Positions 36,040 through 45,500 of a stretch of DNA of 64,000 nt are shown in pieces. The notes under the pieces were generated by a model. The model was given only the letters and a program-made list of their open reading frames with translations, had not been told where the DNA came from and did no database searches. The DNA is from JBPRGH01 sp051418055. GTDB taxonomy: Bacteria > Bacteroidota > Bacteroidia > Cytophagales > Cyclobacteriaceae. Location of the stretch: assembly GCA_051418055.1 (NCBI GenBank), contig JBPRGH010000120.1, forward strand, positions 62,001 to 126,000. Reading direction: 5' to 3'. How positions within the stretch are numbered: position 1 is the stretch's first letter; each line of letters opens with the position of its first letter. A program made the translations under genes and the position numbers.

Positions 36040-36882
36040 TTATAATGTGGTATTAACTCTCTCCTCTTCATTTATATGAAAAGCAATCAGAGGTATTTTG
36101 CTGTTGTATGACAGCTCTTTAGCCACGCTACGATTAAACAGTTTACTTATAAGGTTATGCTTTCTTGTAGCAAGTGCTATAATATTAGCTCCCGTTTTAT
36201 TAGAAAAGGATTCTATTCCTTTCTCTACATTTTCGTTTTTATTTACATGAAAAGAAATATTAGGATATTCAATATTTTTTTTTACCAGGTAAGAAAAGTA
36301 ATCAACAATAGAATGTTCGGTAACAGGATCACCATCTTTTTCAATAACATGTAACACTTGGATCTTTGCATTAAATAAACTGGCTACTTCAGTAAGCTGC
36401 TTCAATGCTTTTAAATCGCTTACTTCGTAATCTGTAGCATAAACAATATTTTCAGGTCTTTCAAATGAAGCATTTTCAGGAATGGCAATAACAGGGTATG
36501 CTGAATCTTCTATTATAGCTGTAGTAGTGCTACCAAATATTTTACTTAGCCCACGGGACCCATGTGTTCCCAAAAGAATAAAATCACCTTTTTTCTCAGC
36601 CGTATGCTCAAAAACTTTCAATGTAACATCTCCTATATCAACATTCCCCTCACATGAAATTGTATGTTTTTTCTTAATTAAATTAACCAGTTTAATCATC
36701 CGTTCCTGCTTCTCTTCCTTTATTGTAGCAAGATCAATAGGCAGATATACTTCCTCATCAGTAAAGTGCGTGACTACATGAATAAAAAATAATTTTGAAT
36801 CAGTTGATTTAGCCAAATCTGCGGCATATAAGCCGGCATTTTCTGCACAGGCAGAAAAATCGGTCGGAACAATTATATTCAT
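36040..36882 (-). CDS. Tandem-domain universal stress protein
   Basis: A 280-residue protein with two UspA domains (about 1-142 and 143-275). The first ends with GTHGSRGLSKIFGS, the G-2x-G-9x-G(S/T) signature of ATP-binding Usp proteins; the second has only ATRKHNLISKLFNRS and has lost it. Both halves keep the hydrophobic first strand (NIIVPTDFS, NIVYATDYE). This arrangement of one ATP-binding and one degenerate domain is common in Bacteroidota. It is followed by the small helical protein. Confidence 0.92.
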   Translation of the reverse strand: MNIIVPTDFSACAENAGLYAADLAKSTDSKLFFIHVVTHFTDEEVYLPIDLATIKEEKQERMIKLVNLIKKKHTISCEGNVDIGDVTLKVFEHTAEKKGDFILLGTHGSRGLSKIFGSTTTAIIEDSAYPVIAIPENASFERPENIVYATDYEVSDLKALKQLTEVASLFNAKIQVLHVIEKDGDPVTEHSIVDYFSYLVKKNIEYPNISFHVNKNENVEKGIESFSNKTGANIIALATRKHNLISKLFNRSVAKELSYNSKIPLIAFHINEEERVNTTL

Positions 36883-36993
36883 AACCCGGGTCTTTAGATC
36901 CTCAGTAAATAAAATTATTCATTTATAAACAAGAAGTCAATGATTTCAATGGCAAATACAAATGATTTATGTCATCTGTTCTCCTTTTAATAA

Positions 36994-38004
36994 TCAAACG
37001 CCCCTAGTTATATAATTCTTCATGAGCTCCAGATATTTTTTAGTTTCTTTTAAATGACACGATCTTTCATCGCCTATATCATCCTGGCCTGCACTTAAAG
37101 CATGTACTTTGGCGCGTACATTAGCTCGAAGGCATTTAAAATATTTCAATATTTCTGCGTCTTCCTTTGTTTCGATCACTTTAAATTCTTTCTGATACTG
37201 CTCATTGAAAACTCCGGATAAACCTTTCTCTCCAAATGACTCTAGGTCCATTGTTAGAAAAGCTATTTCATATAACACATCAATTTCCCTGAAGTCCTTG
37301 TTGAATTCAATACAGTCAAAAAGGATCGGTTTTTTGTAAAGAAAAATATTTCCGCTATGAAGGTCGCCATGTACGTCACGTTTATAATTTCTGTCGATCC
37401 GCTGCTGAAATCGATTAGCATGTTTAGTGAGAAACTTGTTACTCCATCTCATACTATCTTCTATTTTTTCACAGTATGAAATTCCCAACTCTTCCTTTAC
37501 CACCTGCTGAATTTCTGCAATTTCATTGAAAGTGCTTTTTGCCCTCGGCAAGTTAAAAGGAGTCATTATTATTTTTGCCTTTCGGTGAAATGAGGCAATT
37601 ATCTTTGCCAGAGCTGATATGTTTTTTTCTGATACATTTTTCTCATGCAGGATTCTATCCATTCTTTTAGCAACTGACATTCGTTTCATTAATACCGCAT
37701 AATCTATAACCTCACCGTCCTCACTTCCGATCTGATACCCAGCCTCCGTCTTACATACAGGAACTACTCCCAAATAAATATTGGAAAACCTTCGATTTAA
37801 GATCACCTCCTGAAAGCAATATTTTTTTCGCAGTGCTAAGGTAGAAAAATCAAGAAATGAGAGTTTTATAGGCTTTTTTATTTTAAAAGCATATTTCTTT
37901 GAAATGATCACCCAGGAAATATGAGTTTCTTCAAGATTCCCCTTTATCGGTTTATCCTGAAAATAGCCTTTACACATCAATTGCTCGATTTCAATTTCAT
38001 TCAT
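36994..38004 (-). CDS. Aminoglycoside-phosphotransferase-like kinase
   Basis: A 336-residue kinase-fold protein. DVH212GDLHSGN is the catalytic loop with D214, and FDCIEFN is the metal-binding segment in place of DFG. This is the N-terminal half of the widespread bifunctional aminoglycoside phosphotransferase/ATP-binding protein; here its partner domain is a separate overlapping gene. The family is usually not tied to drug resistance, and its substrate is unknown. The start overlaps the upstream kinase gene by 8 nt, so translation is coupled. Confidence 0.85.
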   Translation of the reverse strand: MNEIEIEQLMCKGYFQDKPIKGNLEETHISWVIISKKYAFKIKKPIKLSFLDFSTLALRKKYCFQEVILNRRFSNIYLGVVPVCKTEAGYQIGSEDGEVIDYAVLMKRMSVAKRMDRILHEKNVSEKNISALAKIIASFHRKAKIIMTPFNLPRAKSTFNEIAEIQQVVKEELGISYCEKIEDSMRWSNKFLTKHANRFQQRIDRNYKRDVHGDLHSGNIFLYKKPILFDCIEFNKDFREIDVLYEIAFLTMDLESFGEKGLSGVFNEQYQKEFKVIETKEDAEILKYFKCLRANVRAKVHALSAGQDDIGDERSCHLKETKKYLELMKNYITRGV

Positions 38005-38497
38005 TAGAATGGCCTATATATTCAGTTGCTTTCTTCAGCATTAAATTTAAATTATTGTTGGTCGAATTAAGGGTCAGATGAGGAGAATTTACCGGCTCAA
38101 ATTGTTCCTTTATTTTTTTATAAACTTCCAGGTCCGCCTCACTATCTTCACGTGGTTTCGTAACTCTCTCCTTTATTAATTTTTCATCAGCTTCCATTAC
38201 TATAAGTTGTATCTCTACATTTTCTTTTTTTGCCAAATTGTAAAACATTTCACGCGTCTCACTTAAATAAAATGTTGCATCTACCACTATATTTTTATTG
38301 CTGACTAGTGATTCAGCAGTCAACTGGATCATCTTATTATATACAGCAAGTTTTTCCTTTTTTGAATATTTACCTAAGGCCATTAATTCATTCCTGATCC
38401 TGTCACTGCTTATATGTACAGCATTGATTTTCCCGGCCAGCCGTTTTGCAAAATAAGTTTTCCCCGAACCGGGCAAACCTAAAACCATTACGATCAT
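37997..38497 (-). CDS. P-loop kinase (AAA/zeta-toxin-like)
   Basis: A 166-residue ATP-binding protein. GLPGSGKTYFAKRLAG near residues 7-22 is the Walker A motif, and VVDATFYLSE follows as the expected beta-strand with acidic residue, then the lid arginines (RVTKPRED). It corresponds to the C-terminal half of bifunctional phosphotransferase/kinase proteins, encoded here as a separate subunit and upstream of the other half, reversing the usual order. A small-molecule kinase role is likely. Confidence 0.85.
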   Translation of the reverse strand: MIVMVLGLPGSGKTYFAKRLAGKINAVHISSDRIRNELMALGKYSKKEKLAVYNKMIQLTAESLVSNKNIVVDATFYLSETREMFYNLAKKENVEIQLIVMEADEKLIKERVTKPREDSEADLEVYKKIKEQFEPVNSPHLTLNSTNNNLNLMLKKATEYIGHSNE

Positions 38498-38571
38498 TCT
38501 ATGTGTAATTATCTTCTTAAAATTAAAATCTTATCAGAAATAAAGAAATGATACCTGCTACTCTATTATAT

Positions 38572-38590
38572 GATAATGATCATCATTAGA
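38572..38590. promoter_or_regulatory. Fur-box-like dyad
   Basis: GATAATGATCATCATTAGA matches the classical 19-bp Fur box (GATAATGATAATCATTATC) at 16 positions. It lies in the gap between the leftward kinase pair and rightward ligD. A chance AT-rich palindrome is possible; no fur gene is in the window. Confidence 0.35.
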
Positions 38591-38681
38591 ATAGAGGCCT
38601 TCCCTAAGTTAAACATCCATTAACCGGCTCTTGTTGATTTCTTAATGAGGACTATATAGCCGTTCAAAAAACATTGGGGGA

Positions 38682-40733
38682 ATGGGATCAGGAACAAATC
38701 AAGAAAATATCGATAAAGTGCTTTCATCTATTGATAAGAAGAAGAGAGCACCATTCCCATCCTCTATCCAACCTATGCTTGCAACTCTTGTAGATGAGCC
38801 ATTCGAGAAGGATGAATGGCTTTATGAAGTAAAATGGGATGGGTTTCGTGCACTCGCCTATCTAAATAATGGAAAAGTGGATATCTGTTCACGAAATGAT
38901 AAAAGTTTTAATGAAAAATTTTATCCCTTACATAATATGTTTCAAAATTGGGATATCAATGTTGTTTTTGACGGTGAAATCGTCATATTAAATAAAAAAG
39001 GCATGCCTGATTTCGGTGCACTTCAAACGTGGAGAAGTGAAGCGGACGGACAGCTGGCATATTATATTTTTGACATCCTGTGGCTTAAAGGCCATGATCT
39101 TAAAGATGTAGAATTTAAAAACAGAAGGAAATTACTTGAAGCAGTTGTCCATGAAAATAAGATGGTAAAAATCAGCCAGACATTTGATATTTCAGGTAAG
39201 GAATTCTTTAGCCTGGTAGATCAGATGAATCTGGAAGGGATTATTGCAAAAAAAACATCCAGCCCTTATCAGGAAGGTAAAAGAACAAAAAACTGGCTGA
39301 AAATAAAAGCACAGCGCTATCAGGAAGTAATTATTGGGGGTTACACGCGAAATGAAAATACCTCAAAAAAATTCAGCGCACTTTTAGTGGGCATATTTGA
39401 AGATGATGAGTTTATCTCAGTGGCAACCGTAGGTACCGGATTCACCAATAAGATTCAGGATGAGCTATTAAAAAAACTGGAGCCTCTTATTATTGAAGAA
39501 TGTCCTTTTAAAGAGCCACCGGAATACAATAAACCTTCCCGCTTCAGGCCCAATCCTCCAAAAGCAGATGTATTTTGGGTGAAGCCGGAGCTGGTGGTGG
39601 AGATCAGCTTTCGTACGATAGCCCCGGATGGATCCTTTAGGCACCCTTCCTTTAAAGGGATCCGGGAAGATAAAGAAGCCGATGAGGTCACCAGAGAAAC
39701 TCCTGCACACACTCCCGACCTGGTAAAAAAAGAGAATAAAAAGTTACGTGCAAAAATTATTTCCAAACCGGGAAATTTTGTAAGGCAAACGCTTTTAAAT
39801 CCTCATGAAGAAACACAGGTAAGAAATATTGAAGGAGAGAACCTGAAATTCACCAATCTCAGCAAGATCTTTTGGCCAAAGATCAAATCCACAAAAAGAG
39901 ATATGCTGAACTACTATTACCAGGTGGTGCCATATATCCTGCCTTACCTGAAAGACAGGCCGCAAACCCTGAACAGGTTTCCTAATGGCATTGAGGGGAA
40001 AAGCTTTTATCAGAAGGATGTAAAGGATAAAGTGCCGGAATGGCTTAAAACCTACCCGTACTGGAGCCATGGTGATCAGCGTGAAAAAGAATTCCTGGTG
40101 ATCTCTGATGAAAAGAGCCTGCTATACACTGCTAATCTTGGCTGTATTGAAATGAATCCCTGGAGCAGCCGTGCCGGATCACCTGATAATCCTGACTGGT
40201 GTATTATTGATCTCGACCCGGACCAGACAACTTTTGAGCAGGTTATAAAAGCTGCATGCATTACAAAGGAGGTTCTGGATTCAATTGAAGTAGAGTCTTA
40301 CTGTAAAACCTCCGGGTCGACCGGATTGCATATTTATATTCCATTAAATGGAGAGTATACGTATGAGGATTCAAAAGAATTTGGAAGGGCTATAGCAAAA
40401 GTTGTTCATGCGGAGACTTCTTCTTTTACTTCCATAGAAAGAAAGACTGCAGACCGGCAGGGAAAAATGTATATTGATTTTCTGCAAAATCGTCCGCAGG
40501 CTACGGTGGCCGCACCATATTCATTACGGCCAAAACCTCACGCTCCCGTTTCCATGCCCCTTCATTGGGATGAGGTAAGAAAGGGATTGAAGATCCGGGA
40601 TTTTACTATCGATAATGCTATAGGCCGCCTTGATGAGGAAGGGGATATTTTCACCGGTGTCTTAGAAGGCAAAACGGATATAGCTAAAGCAAAAGCTAAT
40701 CTTAAGGAAATATTTAGTGATGTAAATATTTGA
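38682..40733 (+). CDS. ligD: ATP-dependent DNA ligase D (ligase-polymerase, no phosphoesterase)
   Basis: A 683-residue NHEJ enzyme. Residues 25-320 are the ligase: YEVK51WDGFRA holds the AMP-accepting lysine, EGIIAKK is motif IV, and NWLKIKAQ is motif V. Residues 400-665 are the primase-polymerase domain: D510-L-D512 bind metal, and SGSTGLHIYIPL follows. The 3'-phosphoesterase domain that opens or links many LigD proteins is missing, and no ku gene is visible nearby. Start is at the ATG following the G-rich GGGGGA. The Fur-like dyad lies about 95 bp upstream. Confidence 0.95.
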   Translation: MGSGTNQENIDKVLSSIDKKKRAPFPSSIQPMLATLVDEPFEKDEWLYEVKWDGFRALAYLNNGKVDICSRNDKSFNEKFYPLHNMFQNWDINVVFDGEIVILNKKGMPDFGALQTWRSEADGQLAYYIFDILWLKGHDLKDVEFKNRRKLLEAVVHENKMVKISQTFDISGKEFFSLVDQMNLEGIIAKKTSSPYQEGKRTKNWLKIKAQRYQEVIIGGYTRNENTSKKFSALLVGIFEDDEFISVATVGTGFTNKIQDELLKKLEPLIIEECPFKEPPEYNKPSRFRPNPPKADVFWVKPELVVEISFRTIAPDGSFRHPSFKGIREDKEADEVTRETPAHTPDLVKKENKKLRAKIISKPGNFVRQTLLNPHEETQVRNIEGENLKFTNLSKIFWPKIKSTKRDMLNYYYQVVPYILPYLKDRPQTLNRFPNGIEGKSFYQKDVKDKVPEWLKTYPYWSHGDQREKEFLVISDEKSLLYTANLGCIEMNPWSSRAGSPDNPDWCIIDLDPDQTTFEQVIKAACITKEVLDSIEVESYCKTSGSTGLHIYIPLNGEYTYEDSKEFGRAIAKVVHAETSSFTSIERKTADRQGKMYIDFLQNRPQATVAAPYSLRPKPHAPVSMPLHWDEVRKGLKIRDFTIDNAIGRLDEEGDIFTGVLEGKTDIAKAKANLKEIFSDVNI

Positions 40734-40766
40734 GTTGACGATTTACGATTTACGATGGAATGGTTT

Positions 40767-41240
40767 TTAATTTAAACCCCAGTTTGATCTAAGTTTTAAT
40801 AAAGTATAAAACTGGCTTACCTTCTGAATTAATTGAAATTCCTCTTTTTTTAATTTATTGAATTCTTTTTCTAATTCGGCAAAAGACGAACTGAGTTCCA
40901 CATGTTCATTCATACAGGATTGTGAATCATAGGATAAAGGATTTTTCACAGAACTGGAAAGATGATCCAAATGGTCATTTAAATTTATTTCTAGTTGTAT
41001 CTTTTGCTGCTTTAGCTGTGAAAGCTTCTTTAAAAAAATTCTTATTTCTGAGATTTTATCCTCATCCACCAGCCAAATAAAATATTTATCAAAAAGCCTG
41101 TGCAGGTAATGTTGTTCATCGTGGAGCATTTCTAATTTTGCTTTTAGGTGCTCCGATAGAATCACAAGAGCTTTTCTTATATCTGCCTCAAAGCTTATTG
41201 AATTAAAACCTATCTGCTGGAATGTAGAAAACTCATTCAT
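40767..41240 (-). CDS. Coiled-coil protein of unknown function
   Basis: A 157-residue protein, mostly long amphipathic helices (HLKAKLEMLHDEQHYLHRLF, FAELEKEFNKLKKEEFQL) and without signal peptide, membrane segment or known motif. Probably an oligomer or partner protein. It converges with ligD across 33 bp. The gap repeats the short sequence GATTTACGATTTACGAT. Family not recognised. Confidence 0.6.
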   Translation of the reverse strand: MNEFSTFQQIGFNSISFEADIRKALVILSEHLKAKLEMLHDEQHYLHRLFDKYFIWLVDEDKISEIRIFLKKLSQLKQQKIQLEINLNDHLDHLSSSVKNPLSYDSQSCMNEHVELSSSFAELEKEFNKLKKEEFQLIQKVSQFYTLLKLRSNWGLN

Positions 41241-41422
41241 GCCCCCGCCTATTTAATGTTATTACCTATCTGCTTTTTAAAGCCCACAGCCTCTGACTTC
41301 GTTTAATAAAGATACAAGGAACATTTATTTTGTATCATGACTAAGTATATGTGAGAATATGATTTTTATCATGTCATAATATGATTTTCATTTTTTCCTA
41401 CTCCTTTCTATTACCTAAATAA

Positions 41423-41430
41423 TACATTTG
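41423..41430 (+). promoter_or_regulatory. TAnnTTTG promoter element
   Basis: TACATTTG matches the Bacteroidota -7 consensus, 46 nt before the ATG of the HD-domain gene. Because it overlaps a possible TTG start at 41428, it also argues that translation begins at the ATG. No clear -33 element is seen. Confidence 0.5.
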
Positions 41431-41475
41431 CCTGATGTTCGAATATATATTTTTGATCAAAGAGAACAGTTAAAT

Positions 41476-42129
41476 ATGTCAAATAATGAGAAAATAGTAC
41501 CTCTTACAGTAGAATATGTAAAGAGGGAGCTTCAAAAGGCAGAAGGTGGCCATGACTGGTGGCATATTTATCGGGTATGGAATAATGCAAAGAAAGTAAT
41601 GGCAGAAGAAACTGGCTATGATCCTCTTGTCGTGGAATTAGGAGCTCTTCTTCATGATATAGCAGATTCTAAATTCCATAATGGAGATGAAGAAGTTGGG
41701 CCGGTAAAAGCAGCAACATTCCTTCAGCAGAAAAACATCGATCAGAAAGTCATAGATCACGTAATGAATATTATTAAGTACATTTCTTTTAAAGGTGGAA
41801 ATGTAAAACAGGAGTTCAGCTCAAAGGAGCTGGATATTGTGCAGGATGCTGACCGACTGGATGCCATCGGTGCCATCGGTATTGCCAGGGCATTTAACTA
41901 TGGAGGTCATAAAGGAAGATTACTTTATGATCCGGAGGTAAAGCCGAACCTGAAGATGACAAAGGAAGAATATAAGCACAGCTCCGCTCCTACTATTAAT
42001 CATTTTTATGAAAAGTTGCTGCTGCTGAAGGACAGGATGAATACTAAAACGGGTAAACGTATGGCTGAGGAAAGGCATAGGTTTATGGAGGAATATTTAA
42101 AGCAGTTTTACAGTGAGTGGGAGGGATAA
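41476..42129 (+). CDS. HD-domain phosphohydrolase
   Basis: About 217 residues from the ATG at 41476; an in-frame TTG at 41428 lies inside a promoter-like sequence. GGHDWWHIYRVWNNA, LLH60D61IADSKFH and QDADRLDAIGAIG provide the metal-binding His-Asp set of the HD superfamily, resembling the YpgQ/YedJ group of uncharacterised phosphohydrolases. Reaction likely hydrolysis of a nucleotide or phosphate ester. Alone on its transcript, followed by a run of short ATCTGAA repeats. Confidence 0.88.
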   Translation: MSNNEKIVPLTVEYVKRELQKAEGGHDWWHIYRVWNNAKKVMAEETGYDPLVVELGALLHDIADSKFHNGDEEVGPVKAATFLQQKNIDQKVIDHVMNIIKYISFKGGNVKQEFSSKELDIVQDADRLDAIGAIGIARAFNYGGHKGRLLYDPEVKPNLKMTKEEYKHSSAPTINHFYEKLLLLKDRMNTKTGKRMAEERHRFMEEYLKQFYSEWEG

Positions 42130-42131
42130 AA

Positions 42132-42172
42132 AAAATCTGAAATCTGAAATCTGAATCTGAATCTGAAATATG
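42132..42172. repeat. ATCTGAA short tandem repeat
   Basis: Five or six units of (A)ATCTGAA at 6- or 7-bp spacing lie just after the HD-domain gene. Related AAATCTGAGATCTGG and TTTCAGATTTCAGATTT lie at about 17770 and 17925. A slippage-prone low-complexity tract. Confidence 0.6.
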
Positions 42173-42269
42173 TTCACTAAAAAAAGATAAAGTACCTGAA
42201 AAATCCGGAGGAAGATACTAAAACAGATGCAACAATTGTTTTTTCTTTTAATTTCTTCAATCTTGCAGT

Positions 42270-42527
42270 ATGGACTACATCAGTGCCCTTGGACTTTTGG
42301 CTGGTGCTTTAACCACAATTTCTTTCTTACCTCAGGTCATAAAAACCTGGAGGACCAAGTCTGCCAAAGATATTTCGCTGGGGATGTTCCTCATATTCTG
42401 CACAGGAGTGCTTTTATGGCTGGTTTATGGATTACTTGTGAGGGATATACCTATTATTGTTGCTAATGTTTTTACGTTTACCCTGGCCTCTACTATTCTT
42501 TTCTTTAAGCTGACTTTTAAAGAGTAG
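42270..42527 (+). CDS. SemiSWEET-family transporter
   Basis: An 85-residue, three-helix membrane protein. TTISFLPQVIKTWRTKSAKD contains the PQ-loop proline-glutamine pair, with the third helix FTFTLASTILFF. Length and layout match bacterial SemiSWEETs, which dimerise and carry sugars down their gradient. The start at ATG 42270 is fixed by the family. The stop codon abuts a long inverted repeat. Confidence 0.92.
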   Translation: MDYISALGLLAGALTTISFLPQVIKTWRTKSAKDISLGMFLIFCTGVLLWLVYGLLVRDIPIIVANVFTFTLASTILFFKLTFKE

Positions 42528-42587
42528 GGAGAAGGAAGAAGGAAGTTGGGGAAAACCATGCTTCACGCTTCCTTCTTCCTACTTCCC
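42527..42587. terminator. Long inverted repeat between convergent genes
   Basis: Arms at 42527-42545 (GGGAGAAGGAAGAAGGAAG) and 42568-42587 (CTTCCTTCTTCCTACTTCCC) pair over most of their length. It begins at the stop codon of the SemiSWEET gene and ends 10 bp before the convergent amidohydrolase gene, so it may stop both transcripts. Purine/pyrimidine strand bias is extreme. Confidence 0.65.
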
Positions 42588-42596
42588 ACCCAAAAT

Positions 42597-45500
42597 TTAA
42601 TGCCTACAGCTACATTCTTGCTGCATTACGCTTTCCTGATCAGTATGCATGTGCCAGTTGAAGGTAGGGTTGTATTTATTTTGCTCCCAATAAAACTTAG
42701 TCCTTTCTCTCTCCACATTTCCTGTTTCATTCATGGTAGCGGCATCGTATAAACGGCCATTAACCATCGTATATCTTACAGAATTGGTATTCCTGATATC
42801 CTCCAGAGGATCTTTATCAAGAATAATAAGGTCAGCCAGTTTTCCTGCTTTCAAAGAACCGATCTCATCATCCATTCCGAGATAATTGGCGCCATTTAAT
42901 GTTGCTGATCTTAATGCTTCCATGTTTGTCATACCGCCATGTTGTAACGACCAAAGCTCCCAGTGCGCTCCTAATCCCTGCAGCTGTCCATGCGCTCCAA
43001 GATTTACCTTTACACCGGCATCAGTTAATGCTTTACAGGTTTGTGATACAAGAATATGTCCATTCTCATACTCCTCATCAGGAACCATCGTACGATGACG
43101 TGAACGTGAATCAACTACACCTCTTGGAGTAAAGGCTAATAACTTTTCCTCCTTCCAGACATCATCTTTTTGATAAAAATAATATTCCGAATTAAGGCCA
43201 CCATAATTCACCACTAGTGTTGGCGTATAACCCGTCTCGCTATTACTCCATAATTCAATAACATCTTTATATACCGGGGCTATAGGGATATTATGCTCAA
43301 TACCCGTATGTCCGTCCATGATCATTGTAAGGTTATGATAGAAAGTAGACCCGCCTTCCGGAACTACAAGCATATTCTCTTCACGAGCAGCCTGAATGAT
43401 CTGCTGACGCTGATCCCTTCTTGGCTGGTTGTAGCTTTTTACCGAAAATGCACCAAAAGCTTTAGTACGTCGAAGCGCCGAACGTGCATCATCCAATGAA
43501 TTTACCACTGCTTTAAAATCTCCCTCGGCGCCATATAGTATAATACCTGTCGAGAATAAACGTGGACCATCCATCTTACCGCTTCTTATTAGTTCCGCCA
43601 TACCAAATATTGTTTCTGTATTAGCGGAAGGATCATGCGCAGTTGTCACACCATAGGCAAGATTAGCCTGGAATGGCCAGTGCTTCTGAGGTGTTAAGCC
43701 AAAACCGAAAGCGCTGACATGGGCATGCACATCGATAATGCCCGGCATAATGGTTTTACCTGAAACATCAATCACTTTAGCATTGGAAGGCACCTTCACC
43801 TCTCCTGCTTTACCAATAGCTTCAATTTTATTTTCATTTACTACAATAGTACCATTCTCAATCACTTCATCACCTTCCATTGTAATGATCCTTGCACCGG
43901 TAAAAGCTAAAATGCCTTTGGGCTTATAAGCATCCAATTCAAGGCCGATCTTTGTACCAACAGAATCAATGGCAGGGATTTCTTCAGGAGCTCCTTCAAG
44001 GAAGGTAAACCGCTGATTCAGATCATTGCTAAAATACTCATCTCCCAGGGTCCAGTTGATGGTCTTGCTGTCTGACGACCAATGAAGGTTCACTCCTGCA
44101 TCTCTTGTTATAGAAGCTACAGGAATAACCTTAGTATTTGCATCAATTTCAAGTGTCTGTCCAAACATCGGCATAGGAGCTACATAAGCCTTATGCAGGT
44201 GAATAAAAGCAATCCACTTATTATCCGGGCTTGGCACCAGGCGATTGGCATATTTAGAGGAAACATGCGTCATTTCATCCTTACCATTTTTATCCACGCT
44301 ATTTAATTTCTTGGTCAAACTACCAAAGAAATACCCGCCTGACTGATAAAATATCCTGCTGCCATCCTTGTTAAATGAAGGATTATCACCACCATTAATA
44401 ACTTTTTTGGCAGTTCCACCGGTTGAAGACATCAGATATATACCCGGCTCCTTACCATGTGTGTATCCTAAATGCCCGTTACCTGATTCTTTTAAATAAA
44501 CAACCTCTTTACCATCAGGTGAAAATGAAGGATTGCGATAAATACCTTTTTCTGCAGTAAGCTTTATAGGCTCATTCTTTCTTCCTTTCAGGCTGATCTT
44601 TTTAACCGCTCCAAGTTTTTCATCATCCCAGGTCACAAAAACCAGCTCATTCCCATCAGGTGAAAAAGCAGGCTCAAATTCAAATTCCGTTCCTGAAGTA
44701 ATACGCTGCGGCTTACCATTCGGAAGAGATTTCTTATAGATATGACCCATAGAATTAAACACCAATATTTTTCCGTCAGGAGATGTAACAGCTCCACGAA
44801 TAACCTTTGAATTGATCTGATCTGGTCCTGCTGCATTTTTAAACTTTAATGCTTGAGCAATCTTAATTTTAGCCTCTACTTTAAAAGGGATCTCAGCCAC
44901 CTCAAGAGAATTGATATTGATCTTATTTATCTTTCCTCCCGACCAAAAAACAAGATGCTGATCGTCAGGTGTCCAGTTGAAATTTGGATATACCCCAAAG
45001 ATCGCCCATGCTTCCTGCTGATCTTTATTTAGTTTATCATAAACCGGCCACTCTTCACCTGTTTTAAGATCATGGATAAATAATACTGATTTCTCACGTA
45101 CCCTTCTTACGAAAGCCAGCTTATCACCACCTCTTGAGATCTGCGGTCGTGCAGCGCCACCGGGACCACCGGTTATATTTTTAATTTTTCCATCTTCCAT
45201 GCTATATCTTCTGATCACATAGATCTGGCTATTGGGGTCTTTATTATACTGGAAAGCTCCTCCAGGGTACATATCCTCACTGAAATACATGTATTTTCCA
45301 TCAGCAGAAATTGAAGGTTCATTAACATCCTGCTGGTCATTTTTTCTTTTCGTCAATTGTATCCCTGAACCTCCGGTATTATGATACATCCACATCTCCC
45401 CTGCCCCAAGTGAACGGGAGGAAGTAAAATGTTTTCTTGCTATTAAATACTCTCCATCCGGAGTCCATACGGCATTATTGAGCAACCTGAAATTTTCTTT

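Noticed and set aside
36994..38004. Antibiotic-resistance aminoglycoside phosphotransferase
   Set aside because: Only the kinase core is shared; the context with a P-loop kinase matches a housekeeping-type family of unknown substrate.
43738..43929. Plus-strand frames within the amidohydrolase gene
   Set aside because: They lie wholly inside a long, domain-rich coding sequence on the other strand and show no motif of their own.
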